From Pseudomonadales bacterium (GTDB lineage Bacteria; Pseudomonadota; Gammaproteobacteria; Pseudomonadales; Azotimanducaceae), in assembly GCA_012103505.1 (NCBI GenBank), contig WLWP01000001.1:310001-374000 (forward strand): a stretch of 64,000 nt of DNA, in the 5' to 3' direction. Within the stretch, counting starts at the first letter, position 1; each line of letters starts with the position of its first letter. Under the pieces are notes generated by a model. The model was not told the DNA's origin. It was given only the letters and a program-made list of their open reading frames with translations, and ran no database searches. The position numbers were made by a program, and so were the translations under genes. Below, one piece after another: positions 17,329-25,795 of the stretch.

Positions 17329-19244
17329 ACTGAAGGCGTAAGGCTCACCTGTCGTTGGCGGGCGTGCGCCACTGCGTCCATGAACTGATCGCGGCTGAAC
17401 GGTTTGTACAGACATAGATCGTTGCTATGTAAGCTGTCTCCCGCGTCGAATCCGGTTATGTAGAGGATGGATGCGTCTTGCAGTTGAGTTGCATAATTCG
17501 CGATGAGTTCAGGGCCTTTTTGTGGGCCCTGCAACAGGATATCGCTCACGACCAAAGTGATGTTGCTTGTATTAGAGATCACGTTTTCCAGCTCCAGGGT
17601 GTTCCCAGCTTCAGCCACGCTGTAGCCTAGTTCCTCCAAGTAGTAAACTACGAGCTGTCTAAGCGGCGCGTTGTCCTCTAGGACGATGGCCGTTTGGGCG
17701 AGAACCGCTTCAGGATGCGTTAGCGGATCGGATGGGACGATGTCGCTAACGCCAGAGTGTCTTGGAAAATACAGATCAACACGCGTTCCCTCAGCCAGAT
17801 TGTTCTCGAGGGTTATGAAGCCTCCAGATTGCTTGGCAAAACCGAAAACCATCGACAAGCCGAGCCCAGTTCCTTTACCAGTTTGTTTGGTGGTGAAAAA
17901 CGGTTCGAATGCCCGCAGTTTGGCTTCCTCGTCCATCCCGACACCTTCGTCGATCACAGACAGACGAACGTAGTCACCGCTTGGTTGACGGTGGACAAGA
18001 ACAGGATCTCCTGCAGCCAATTCCAGATTGGAAATTGTAAAGTGCAGCGTGCCGCCAGATGGCATAGCGTCGCGGGCATTGAGAGAGAGATTTAGAAGCG
18101 CGTTTTCTAACTGGGCGGAATCGAGGTAACAAGGCCAGGTATCGCCGTCGGCATCAATCGCAATATCGAAGTTTTCTCCCATAGAGGTCTGCAAAAGCGG
18201 AAACAACTCCTCTAACTTTCTCAAAAGGGACAGAGGTTGCGGCGTCAATGTCTGTCGTCGAGAAAATGCCAACAGTTGACGCGTCAATTCAGCGGCCTTG
18301 GTTGAGGCTTCCAGGATTTGTGTCGCCAACTTGTGATTTGGGTCTTCAGGTCCAAGATTCCTAAGTAGAAGCTCGGCGCTGCCCATCGTCACACCGATGA
18401 GATTGTTAAAATCGTGTGCCACACCCCCCGTCAGTTGTCCGACGGCCTCCATTTTTTGCGCTTGGCGAAGTGCGTCTTCAGTAACTAGTGACTCCGTTAA
18501 GTCGTGACAAGACATTAAGATGCGTGGCTCTTCCGCAACATGCAAAAGCCTCGCGTCGATCTCCATGACTCGCTCTTTGCCATTTTTGGTGTAGACCGAA
18601 GATCGGTGTTTATCGAGAAAACCTTGACTGTTGAGCTTGTCGACGATTTGCTCGCGATTCTCGACGCTGCCCCAAATGCCGAGCTCAATCGCCGTGCGAC
18701 CAATTATTTCCTCCCTTGTGTAACCAGAGGTCTCGCACCACGCATCGTTGACGTCTAGGAACTCTCCTGTTTCGGGCAGAGTCACCGAAATTAGATTCGA
18801 CGATGCGCTATAGATTTTTGAGAGGAGTTCATTGCTGCGAGCCAGTTGCTCAAGTGCCTCATGCTGAGTCGTGATATCGCGTGAGTTAACGATCAGACCG
18901 ATTTCATTGTTGTGTTGCCAGAGCCGCGCGATCGCATGCACGTGCCGAAATTCGCCGCCAGCGGTTTTAAAGCGGAAATTGGCTTCGTCGATTTCGGTAT
19001 CACCCGCGAGGATTCGAGTCACTGCCGAATTGACTTGATCGATATCCTCAGGGTGGATGAAGGCTGAGACGTCTTGGCCGGTGAGGTCTTCGGTTTTGAA
19101 ACCGAAAGTTTGTTCTATAGAGGGGGTGTTAAAGACAATCTTACATTCCTCATCAAGGATGGTGATGATGTCGACCGTGTTCTGGGTGATCTTCCAGAAG
19201 AACTCCGCTTCAATATCCTGTGTCGATTTTTTGAGGGTTGTCAG
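17325..19244 (-). CDS. PAS-PAS hybrid histidine kinase with receiver domain; non-standard or damaged start
   Basis: A soluble sensor kinase. Reading from a CTG at 19244 gives 639 residues: PAS domain 1 (about 15-120), PAS 2 (about 140-255), HisKA with phospho-acceptor H277 in A-H-D-F-N-N, HATPase with the D-E-G-V-G-M and G-T-G-L-G-L boxes, and a C-terminal receiver with D568. No membrane segment is seen. The first standard start codon, GTG at 19022, would cut PAS 1 in half. Upstream in the same frame is ATG-CGG-GCA followed at once by TAA (19266-19268). The CTG has AGAGAG six bases upstream. Either initiation is unusual or one base has mutated. The target regulator is not encoded nearby. Confidence 0.8.
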   Translation of the reverse strand: MTTLKKSTQDIEAEFFWKITQNTVDIITILDEECKIVFNTPSIEQTFGFKTEDLTGQDVSAFIHPEDIDQVNSAVTRILAGDTEIDEANFRFKTAGGEFRHVHAIARLWQHNNEIGLIVNSRDITTQHEALEQLARSNELLSKIYSASSNLISVTLPETGEFLDVNDAWCETSGYTREEIIGRTAIELGIWGSVENREQIVDKLNSQGFLDKHRSSVYTKNGKERVMEIDARLLHVAEEPRILMSCHDLTESLVTEDALRQAQKMEAVGQLTGGVAHDFNNLIGVTMGSAELLLRNLGPEDPNHKLATQILEASTKAAELTRQLLAFSRRQTLTPQPLSLLRKLEELFPLLQTSMGENFDIAIDADGDTWPCYLDSAQLENALLNLSLNARDAMPSGGTLHFTISNLELAAGDPVLVHRQPSGDYVRLSVIDEGVGMDEEAKLRAFEPFFTTKQTGKGTGLGLSMVFGFAKQSGGFITLENNLAEGTRVDLYFPRHSGVSDIVPSDPLTHPEAVLAQTAIVLEDNAPLRQLVVYYLEELGYSVAEAGNTLELENVISNTSNITLVVSDILLQGPQKGPELIANYATQLQDASILYITGFDAGDSLHSNDLCLYKPFSRDQFMDAVAHARQRQVSLTPSV

Positions 19245-19368
19245 TTCGCACTCTCTGATCGCGGGTTATGCCCGCATCTTACGTCACTTTTTAGCGGGTG
19301 CAATGGTTTCTATAAGAGATCGTGATTTCGTAAGAGAGCCACGGCGCGTAGAATGTCAGCACACACGA

Positions 19369-21015
19369 ATGAGTCCGATTTTGACAATTGAATTTTTAGG
19401 TAAGAACGTTTCTGGTCCCTTCACGGTCCCGTCGGGAATCGTCGCGACCGCTGTCCCTATCATTAGATATCTGTTCGAGAACATACCGGAGATCGGGGTT
19501 CTAACAACCAAGAGTATTGGCTATGAACCTCGACTTGGCTATCGAGAACCTGTTTATAGCCAGTACGCGCCGGGGTGTTTTGTCAACGCCGTCGGTTTGA
19601 CGAACCCGGGCGCTTTGAGGTCTGCGGAGTTGTTTGCCGAACTAGACGTACCTGAAGATAGATTCCTTTTAACCTCCATTTTTGGTGGTTCGGTTGATGA
19701 GTTTGTTTTGGTCGCTGAAATTCTAGCGCCATTTTCTGACGGGTTGGAGCTCAACCTCTCGTGTCCCCATGCCAAAGGCTATGGCATGGCCATGGGCCAG
19801 GACCCTGATCTGGTTGAAGAAATTACGGCGGCTGTTAAAGCAGTAGTGGACATCCCGGTTGTTCCGAAGCTGACACCTAACGCAGACGATGTAGCCGCCA
19901 TAGCCCAGGCTGCTATACGTGGCGGCGCTGACGCGATATGTGCGATCAACACTGTTGGGCCCGGTATGCATACTGCCCACAACGAGCCAGTCTTATCCAA
20001 TGGCGTTGGCGGGCTGTCGGGGAAAGGCGTTTTACCGATCGCGATAAAGTGCCTGCAAGAAATTCGATCGGTTTGTAACGTTCCCATTATTGGTTGCGGT
20101 GGAGTTAGCTCCGCTGACGATGTTCGTCAAATCAGGCATGCGGGTGCTCAGATAGTAGGGGTTGGATCTGCATTAACTGGAATGGATTCGCCTGAGATAA
20201 AACGGTACTTCAATACACTTAGTCGAGATTTGGCAGATAATCAAAACCAGTGTGAGGCACAGATTCAATACGATGTAGATATGTCCTTCACACCGGTAGT
20301 GGTTGTGGACAATCACAAAGTCACAGACGATATATCGGTCTTGCGATTTGACAAACCTGTCAACATACGGGCGGGCGAGTTTGTGTTTCTATGGGTGCCT
20401 GGTCTTGGCGAGAAACCTTTCTCCGCGCTGGTCGATGATCCGTTCAGTCTAGCGGTGATTAATCTGGGTGAGTTTACTTCTAAATTGATAGATCTACCCG
20501 CTGGAACGCAAGCCTACGTTCGTGGTCCGTATGGCAAAGCTGTTGATCCACCTCAGGATGCGCGGATTGTATGTGTAGCAGGTGGTACTGGCTTGGCGGC
20601 TGTCTATCAGCTCGCACGGGACCGCGGCAATGCAGACATTTTTGTTGGTGCGCGAACACGAGAGAGATTGTATTTCCTAGAAGAGTCTCGTGCTTGTGCT
20701 GACGTCCATGTGGCGACGGATGATGGTAGCGAAGGGTTCCATGGAGTCGTTACGGAATTGTTAGACGAGTACCTTGCGGGTCTATCAGAAGCTTCGCTTG
20801 CTAACCTCATATTCTATAACTGCGGTCCCAGCCCAATGGTGCATGCAGCCATCGAAGTACAACAACGCTACTGTGGCGCGGAACAAATTTACAATGCGAT
20901 TGATTATCTGACGAAGTGTGGGGTTGGTATTTGTGGCGCATGCGCCGCACCCGATGGTCGTCGCCTCTGTGTCGATGGCCCTTTTCTATGCGACTCCCCC
21001 GCGGCTGGCGTGTAG
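19369..21015 (+). CDS. Dihydroorotate dehydrogenase-like PyrD (class 1B) fused to PyrK-type electron-transfer domain
   Basis: A 548-residue fusion. Residues 1-300 are an FMN TIM barrel of the class 1 DHODH/dihydropyrimidine dehydrogenase family: N-x-x-G-L-x-N-P-G, the N-L-S-C-P active loop with the class 1B-type cysteine, K of P-K-L-T-P-N, and G-C-G-G-V. Residues 305-548 resemble PyrK: an FAD-binding barrel, a G-G-T-G-L-A NAD(P) motif and a cysteine set (C-G-V-G-I-C-G-A-C plus a later C) for a [2Fe-2S] cluster. Normally these are separate genes. Oxidation of dihydroorotate with NAD+ is likely; dihydropyrimidine chemistry is possible. Start ATG 19369 begins the homology; an open frame extends upstream to 19057 through the kinase's 5' end and is rejected. 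Confidence 0.87.
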   Translation: MSPILTIEFLGKNVSGPFTVPSGIVATAVPIIRYLFENIPEIGVLTTKSIGYEPRLGYREPVYSQYAPGCFVNAVGLTNPGALRSAELFAELDVPEDRFLLTSIFGGSVDEFVLVAEILAPFSDGLELNLSCPHAKGYGMAMGQDPDLVEEITAAVKAVVDIPVVPKLTPNADDVAAIAQAAIRGGADAICAINTVGPGMHTAHNEPVLSNGVGGLSGKGVLPIAIKCLQEIRSVCNVPIIGCGGVSSADDVRQIRHAGAQIVGVGSALTGMDSPEIKRYFNTLSRDLADNQNQCEAQIQYDVDMSFTPVVVVDNHKVTDDISVLRFDKPVNIRAGEFVFLWVPGLGEKPFSALVDDPFSLAVINLGEFTSKLIDLPAGTQAYVRGPYGKAVDPPQDARIVCVAGGTGLAAVYQLARDRGNADIFVGARTRERLYFLEESRACADVHVATDDGSEGFHGVVTELLDEYLAGLSEASLANLIFYNCGPSPMVHAAIEVQQRYCGAEQIYNAIDYLTKCGVGICGACAAPDGRRLCVDGPFLCDSPAAGV

Positions 21016-21019
21016 GGTC

Positions 21020-21625
21020 GTGAATACACCCAAGCACCAGAGAGCGGTCATTTTCGATGTTGGCGGAGTGTTGGTCGACTATGATCGAGACGGTACGTTG
21101 GCAACGATAGCCGCCAAGTGCGGAGTTGAAATCTCTGGAGATGACATAGCGGCATTGATCGCGAGCTTAGATTTAAGTGAAGGAACACGAACGATCTCTG
21201 ACTTGTTTGATCTGTTGGTCTCGCAACATGGCTTCAGAGGCAACCTGGATGATCTCCACCAGATTTGGAGTGCGGGTCTAGCGGCACGCCCGTGGGTGCC
21301 CGAGCTATTGACAGCACTTGCCGAGAAGGCGACGTTGTATATTCTATCGGACACCAATGCAGTGCATTGGCAGCGGATTACAAATGGTTTGTTACCTTGT
21401 CACAGTTTTAGCGAAATTTTCCTATCACATGAATTTCATCTCACCAAGCATCGACTGGAAGCATTTAGATATGTGCTTGCACGGATCCCATATGCTCCGG
21501 GCGAGATTCTGTTTATCGATGATACGTTCGAGCATGTAGAACGTGCGCGTCAGGTCGGCTTGATTGGCCATCACTTTCGCGACCAGAATGTGATGCGGAC
21601 GGCTTTATCTGAGCACGTAGTTTAG
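21020..21625 (+). CDS. HAD-like hydrolase (YihX / epoxide-hydrolase-N-like, HAD-IA)
   Basis: A 201-residue phosphatase-type protein. HAD motif I is F-D13-V-G-G-V with Gly two residues after the nucleophile, as in YihX-type members; motif II is L-S-D-T-N, a Lys lies in the T-K-H segment, and motif IV is F-I-D-D-T. Sugar or nucleotide monophosphate dephosphorylation is the family norm. The GTG at 21020 is preferred: it lies four bases after the PyrD-PyrK stop and starts eight codons before the first conserved strand. An upstream ATG at 20918 lies inside the previous gene. Confidence 0.85.
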   Translation: MNTPKHQRAVIFDVGGVLVDYDRDGTLATIAAKCGVEISGDDIAALIASLDLSEGTRTISDLFDLLVSQHGFRGNLDDLHQIWSAGLAARPWVPELLTALAEKATLYILSDTNAVHWQRITNGLLPCHSFSEIFLSHEFHLTKHRLEAFRYVLARIPYAPGEILFIDDTFEHVERARQVGLIGHHFRDQNVMRTALSEHVV

Positions 21626-21634
21626 GGTTTTTAA

Positions 21635-22129
21635 GTGCCCGCTTGCCTAACTTTGATCTGTGGCATGGTCTGTGCCGGTAAAACAACGCTCGCCAAAAAA
21701 CTCGAACGTGATAATGATGTGGTGCGCCTGTCACCAGACGAGTGGCTGCTAGAGTTGGTTACAGACAGAAACGATCGAGCAAACTTAGATCGATACCGAG
21801 ATTCTGTAGAGCGTCTACAGTGGCGAGTTGCGCAGGACTTTCTGAGGCGTGATGTGGATGTCGTACTTGAAGCGGGTTTCTGGCGTCGCGATGAACGGAT
21901 CTTCTATCTAAGTCAGTGCCGTGCACAGGGTTTTACAATAGAACTTCATTATCTCGAAGTTGCCCAAGCACAACTGATCGCTCGGATAGGTCGGCGAAGT
22001 TTGCGACCACAGGCGCATGAAATTCCGATAGATCCACAAGAGCTTGAAGAGTGGTTGACCTGGTTAGAAGTGCCCACGGACGAGGAAACTGTGCAATACG
22101 ATCGATTCGTTTTGCACAGTGCCAGCTAG
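21635..22129 (+). CDS. P-loop kinase / zeta-toxin-like ATPase
   Basis: A 164-residue AAA_33-type small-molecule kinase. The Walker A motif G10-M-V-C-A-G-K-T17 opens the protein; an S-P-D-E-W segment follows, and V-L-E-A-G-F-W (about 85-91) matches the Walker B/substrate region seen in zeta-toxin and chloramphenicol-phosphotransferase relatives. It starts with GTG at 21635, nine bases after the HAD gene, with AGGG upstream. A paired phosphatase and kinase behind a pyrimidine enzyme hints at nucleotide or cofactor salvage, but that is inference. There is no antitoxin partner. Confidence 0.8.
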   Translation: MPACLTLICGMVCAGKTTLAKKLERDNDVVRLSPDEWLLELVTDRNDRANLDRYRDSVERLQWRVAQDFLRRDVDVVLEAGFWRRDERIFYLSQCRAQGFTIELHYLEVAQAQLIARIGRRSLRPQAHEIPIDPQELEEWLTWLEVPTDEETVQYDRFVLHSAS

Positions 22130-22143
22130 CAATGCAGCGCTAG

Positions 22144-23241
22144 TTAAACCTGACTTGCTCGAGTGAGAGCGTCACCTTCGCGCCAGGGTGATATCTGGCC
22201 TTCATAAACGTGTGGTCCATCGCAGAAGTGGGCTGCTTCCTCGAGGGTTTCAACAAAGGGCATATCTGCTGGATAAACGGCTTCTTTGTGTGGGTTAGGA
22301 CCAGCTTTGGAGACGTGTCCCCAAAGTGGGTGTCCCACAACTTCCTCTGCTATGCGAGCGGCTGCGATAACTTTATCGAGATCGTAGCCAGTCTCGATCC
22401 CCATCTCGTGACACAAGTGGACAAAATCCTCAGTTGGTACATGGCCTGCGGCACGACCGTTGCCGCAATAGGGGCAACCACCCATACCGCCTAAAGAGGT
22501 GTCGAAATCTGTAGCACCTAGTGTCAGAGCTTCATAGAAGCTTGCCATGGTTGTGCCACGGGTATTGTGTAGGTGCATGTGGTAGGTCTCGACTTCAGGA
22601 TATTTGTCTCTGATTGCGAGAATAGTCTTTCGCACAGTGTGCGGCATGTTCCAGCCCATTGCGTCGAGGAATGAAACTCGCTTCACTGGGATGCCAACTG
22701 ATCGCCACTTGCTGACCATCAGATCCATGAGCTCCATGCGTTGGTCTAGACCAAACGCGCCTTCAAAGTTAGAACCAAACGGATTTCCTAAGGCGACACT
22801 GCCTGCCTCGGCGCCCGCTTCTGCTGCCCCCTGAACTGATGCGTCAGTCTGGGCAAGCATTTCTGCCTGAGTCCGGTTGTAGTTGCGGCGGGCGAACGTA
22901 TCGCATAACTCGACGTGGGTGCCATAACGTTTTTGACGAACATCGATTTTCGGGTAGTAACCATCGGCGCGGTCATAACCTCTTTTGTTGAATACTGCGG
23001 CAGTGTAGGTCACTCCGGGCTTAGGCTCGAAACGCTCGGCGATCTCGTCTATGCAAGCCATGGACGGGGTCCACTTAGGATGTGCGAACGAACCGATAGT
23101 GACGGTCTTTGCGCCCATTTCGCTCACGGCGTTTAAGAGGCGTAACTTGTCGTCAACTGATATATCTGGGCTTTCTATTTGCAGCCCTTCGCGCATGGTG
23201 TCATCAAATATGTTGACCGACTTTGGAATTAGATCTGACAT
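22144..23241 (-). CDS. HMG-CoA-lyase-like DRE-TIM metallolyase
   Basis: A 365-residue enzyme of the HMGL/isopropylmalate-synthase superfamily. The first barrel strand ends D-D-T-M-R-E-G, with D and R/E of the DRE signature, and the two metal histidines lie in H-L-H-N-T-R-G. The glycine-rich S-L-G-G-M-G-G-C-P with cysteine matches the flexible active-site loop of 3-hydroxy-3-methylglutaryl-CoA lyase. Aldol-type cleavage of a 3-hydroxy-3-methylacyl-CoA is likely. It is longer than classical MvaB and lacks the AcCoA domain of synthases. It converges on the P-loop kinase and stands opposite the hydratase at 23415. Confidence 0.88.
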   Translation of the reverse strand: MSDLIPKSVNIFDDTMREGLQIESPDISVDDKLRLLNAVSEMGAKTVTIGSFAHPKWTPSMACIDEIAERFEPKPGVTYTAAVFNKRGYDRADGYYPKIDVRQKRYGTHVELCDTFARRNYNRTQAEMLAQTDASVQGAAEAGAEAGSVALGNPFGSNFEGAFGLDQRMELMDLMVSKWRSVGIPVKRVSFLDAMGWNMPHTVRKTILAIRDKYPEVETYHMHLHNTRGTTMASFYEALTLGATDFDTSLGGMGGCPYCGNGRAAGHVPTEDFVHLCHEMGIETGYDLDKVIAAARIAEEVVGHPLWGHVSKAGPNPHKEAVYPADMPFVETLEEAAHFCDGPHVYEGQISPWREGDALTRASQV

Positions 23242-23414
23242 GGCTTTCTCCGCTCTTTCCCCTTTAATGCACCAAGCTTACTGTTTACCGATAACGGTGG
23301 GCAAGGGCTGTGGCAGTTCTAAATTGGCAGGTCGTTTACAGTTGGGTTAACGTAGGTCCCTACATTTTCTAGCTAGGTAAGAAACCTCGCTAAAACCGTC
23401 TTTAGGAGGAAGGT

Positions 23415-24251
23415 ATGTACGAACACATCAAATATGATGTCACGGACCCGGTTGCGGTCATTTCACTCAATCGCCCAGAAGCGCTGAATGCGATCACTGG
23501 CCGCATGCAGGCTGAGCTTCGTCATGCGTTAGAAGCCGCTGAAACCGATGACAAGGTTGTTGGGATCGTCTTAACTGGAGAAGGCCGAGGATTTAGTGCA
23601 GGCGCGGACATCGGTGGCTTACAAGCAACTGCAACTGGTGAAGGTGGTGGCGGACAGCGTGATGATTTGAGTCATCTAGAAGCAAGTCCAGGTAACCCAA
23701 ACATGGGGAGCGATTTTGAGGTGACGTTTTCGTATTTCCTCAGTATCCGCAAGCCATTGATCGCTGCGATCAACGGACCCTGTGCAGGACTAGGTTTTGT
23801 CTTCGCCTGTCTCTGCGATATGCGTTTTGTCGAACAGCAAGCGAAGTTCACAACAGCGTTTGTCAACCGTGGACTTATTGCTGAGCATGGCAGCAGCTGG
23901 ATATTGCCGCGCCTTCTTGGTCCAGCTAGGGCGCTGGATTTGCTGTGGAGTGGTCGTAAGTTCACGGGTGAAGAGGCTGAACGATTAGGTTTAGCTGATC
24001 GATTGTGCGAGGAAGGTACGTCGAAGAGCCAGGCGAGTGACTACATTAAGATGCTCGCAGAAACTGCGGCTCCCCAATCGATAAAGACGATCAAAGCTCA
24101 AGTTTACCGGCACATGAATATGTCTTTAGGCGATGCGATGAAAGAGAGCAACTCGCTGATGGCTGATTCTTTAACTCAGGATGACTTCAAGGAAGGCGTA
24201 GCGTCATTCGTTGAGCGCAGACCGCCAAACTTCAAGCGCGTCACCGAGTAA
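23415..24251 (+). CDS. Enoyl-CoA hydratase/isomerase family protein
   Basis: A 278-residue crotonase-fold enzyme. The oxyanion loop is G-F-S-A-G-A-D-I (about 60-67) and the second oxyanion glycine lies in G-P-C-A-G-L-G (about 122-128). A glutamate in I-A-E-H-G-S-S (about 154) sits at the position of a catalytic Glu. Hydration of a 2-enoyl-CoA is the default; other crotonase reactions cannot be excluded. TTAGGAGGAA lies just before the ATG. A 173-base divergent region separates it from the HMGL-like gene. Confidence 0.9.
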   Translation: MYEHIKYDVTDPVAVISLNRPEALNAITGRMQAELRHALEAAETDDKVVGIVLTGEGRGFSAGADIGGLQATATGEGGGGQRDDLSHLEASPGNPNMGSDFEVTFSYFLSIRKPLIAAINGPCAGLGFVFACLCDMRFVEQQAKFTTAFVNRGLIAEHGSSWILPRLLGPARALDLLWSGRKFTGEEAERLGLADRLCEEGTSKSQASDYIKMLAETAAPQSIKTIKAQVYRHMNMSLGDAMKESNSLMADSLTQDDFKEGVASFVERRPPNFKRVTE

Positions 24252-24283
24252 CGCAGAACCGGAAGCGGAGAGGTAGAACCTAC

Positions 24284-24310
24284 TAGCAGCTCGCCCAAAG
24301 CGAGCTGCTA
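24284..24310. terminator. Terminator-like hairpin between convergent genes
   Basis: TAGCAGCTCG (24284-24293) pairs perfectly with CGAGCTGCTA (24301-24310) around a seven-base loop. It sits between the hydratase stop at 24251 and the transporter stop at 24308, touching the latter. It is followed by TTGCTGC rather than a clean T-run, so termination may be weak or Rho-assisted. Confidence 0.55.
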
Positions 24311-25720
24311 TTGCTGCAGTACGACGAACCAAATTACGAACCCTGCCATCACCACTTCAAACAGAAAAATCAGCCACAAACCGTAAAAAACCACTGGGTT
24401 AGGTTTGATTCTTTGATCCATATGCTTGCGATGTAGCCAGATGGTTGCGCCACTCTGAATAGGTAAGAACAGTGCGGACGTGAGTCCACCGATCATGATC
24501 AGCACGACAAAGTTTGGAATAAACAGGTAAATCAAAAAGGCGACTATGGGCAGAGCGCCTAGATACCAACGAATGATTAATGTCCGCACGCGGAGGTTCG
24601 ATCGTTCCAGAAAACCCATCTCGATAAAGTAGTCGGGAATTAACCGACCACCAGCACCTACGCTAGAAAGAACCGTTGAATACAGGATGAAGAACGCGCC
24701 GATCGCGAATATCCAAACTGCCCACAGCCCCAACGTTTGCGTGAATATATTCGAAAGAGCACCAATGGTTGCTTCGTTACCTTCTGGCACGATACCCATG
24801 GCGTTTAAAACACCGGCGCCGAGGATGTAGTAAGGGATCGTCGCACAGGTAACGATGATGAGCGCGAGCCATATGTCGGTGTGTAGTACCTTGATCCAAC
24901 CACGAGCTCGATCAACCCACCCTGGGTCTGATTTGTCGGCGCCTAGGTAGCTTGGATAGCCTTTTTCAATGCACCAATACGTGTAGGCCGTGATGTCTCC
25001 CGATGTGGTTCCGGTATAGCCGTATGCAGCGAGTGCGAGCGCTGCGAATGCTACGAAGATTCCGAAATCTGGTGTAAGCCCGGCGAGGATGTCACTTGGT
25101 TCGGTTCGATATTCTGTAAATTGCATGGCGACAGAGCAGATTAGTGTTGCAACAGTAAACACGAGCACGAGAGGTAGACTAATGCGCTCAAGCCACTTGT
25201 ATGATCCCGTCGAAAGGATGATTGATGCGGAGGCTGCAATTAGTCCGGTGCAGATCACACCATCAATGGTGATATCCCAGAGTGACGCAAGGAAGGACAT
25301 CGATTGTCCCGCGCCACCAATGATTCCGCCCAACCCCATTGTTCCTGGCACGTAGGCCAGCAGACCGAGCCAAATTGGCCACGAAATACGCCAGATTTTG
25401 CCGGGTAGCCGATTGATCGCGCGTAAATATGTGTCCCCAGAGGTAATCGTATATCGAGCAAGTTCGGCCTGGACTAGGGCCTTGCACCAACACGATAAGA
25501 AGAGCCACCAAAGCAGGGACCAACCAGCGGCAGCACCGAGACTTGTGGTTAGTACAAGCTCCCCGGAGCCGATGACCGCACCTGTGATGATGAGACTTGG
25601 TCCGAGATAGCTAATCCGATTGATGAAATTTGTTGGCGGTGCCAACGGTTTGCCGTCGCGTTGTGTGTAAGGATCTATCGCGTCATCTAGGACAGCACCA
25701 GCCATTGTTTTTTTCACCAT
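24308..25720 (-). CDS. NRAMP (Mn2+/Fe2+ transporter) family membrane protein
   Basis: An integral inner-membrane protein of 470 residues with about 11-12 hydrophobic helices. The first helix carries G-P-S-L-I-I-T-G-A-V-I-G-S-G-E-L. The canonical NRAMP D-P-G-N metal motif is replaced by G-A-V-I-G-S-G-E, so true manganese transport is doubtful; it belongs to the divergent NRAMP-like branch. Substrate unknown. The start is taken at the ATG at 25720; an upstream ATG at 25855 would run through the divergent thiolase start. The stop lies inside the 24284 hairpin. Confidence 0.85.
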   Translation of the reverse strand: MVKKTMAGAVLDDAIDPYTQRDGKPLAPPTNFINRISYLGPSLIITGAVIGSGELVLTTSLGAAAGWSLLWWLFLSCWCKALVQAELARYTITSGDTYLRAINRLPGKIWRISWPIWLGLLAYVPGTMGLGGIIGGAGQSMSFLASLWDITIDGVICTGLIAASASIILSTGSYKWLERISLPLVLVFTVATLICSVAMQFTEYRTEPSDILAGLTPDFGIFVAFAALALAAYGYTGTTSGDITAYTYWCIEKGYPSYLGADKSDPGWVDRARGWIKVLHTDIWLALIIVTCATIPYYILGAGVLNAMGIVPEGNEATIGALSNIFTQTLGLWAVWIFAIGAFFILYSTVLSSVGAGGRLIPDYFIEMGFLERSNLRVRTLIIRWYLGALPIVAFLIYLFIPNFVVLIMIGGLTSALFLPIQSGATIWLHRKHMDQRIKPNPVVFYGLWLIFLFEVVMAGFVIWFVVLQQ

Positions 25721-25795
25721 TCCATTGCCGCTCGGGATGGTATCGTCATAGAAACCTGAATACGATAACTCCTGATTCACAATTTGGGGGATGCA

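Noticed and set aside
19057..19368. Upstream extension of the PyrD-PyrK frame by 104 residues
   Set aside because: It is antisense to the kinase PAS domain, has no DHODH similarity, and the fold starts at the ATG at 19369.
20918..21019. Earlier ATG start for the HAD protein
   Set aside because: It lies wholly inside the PyrD-PyrK coding sequence; the GTG at 21020 follows that stop by four bases.
21635..22129. Zeta toxin of a toxin-antitoxin pair
   Set aside because: No antitoxin-like gene lies beside it; the neighbours are metabolic and tightly linked, so a small-molecule kinase is likelier.
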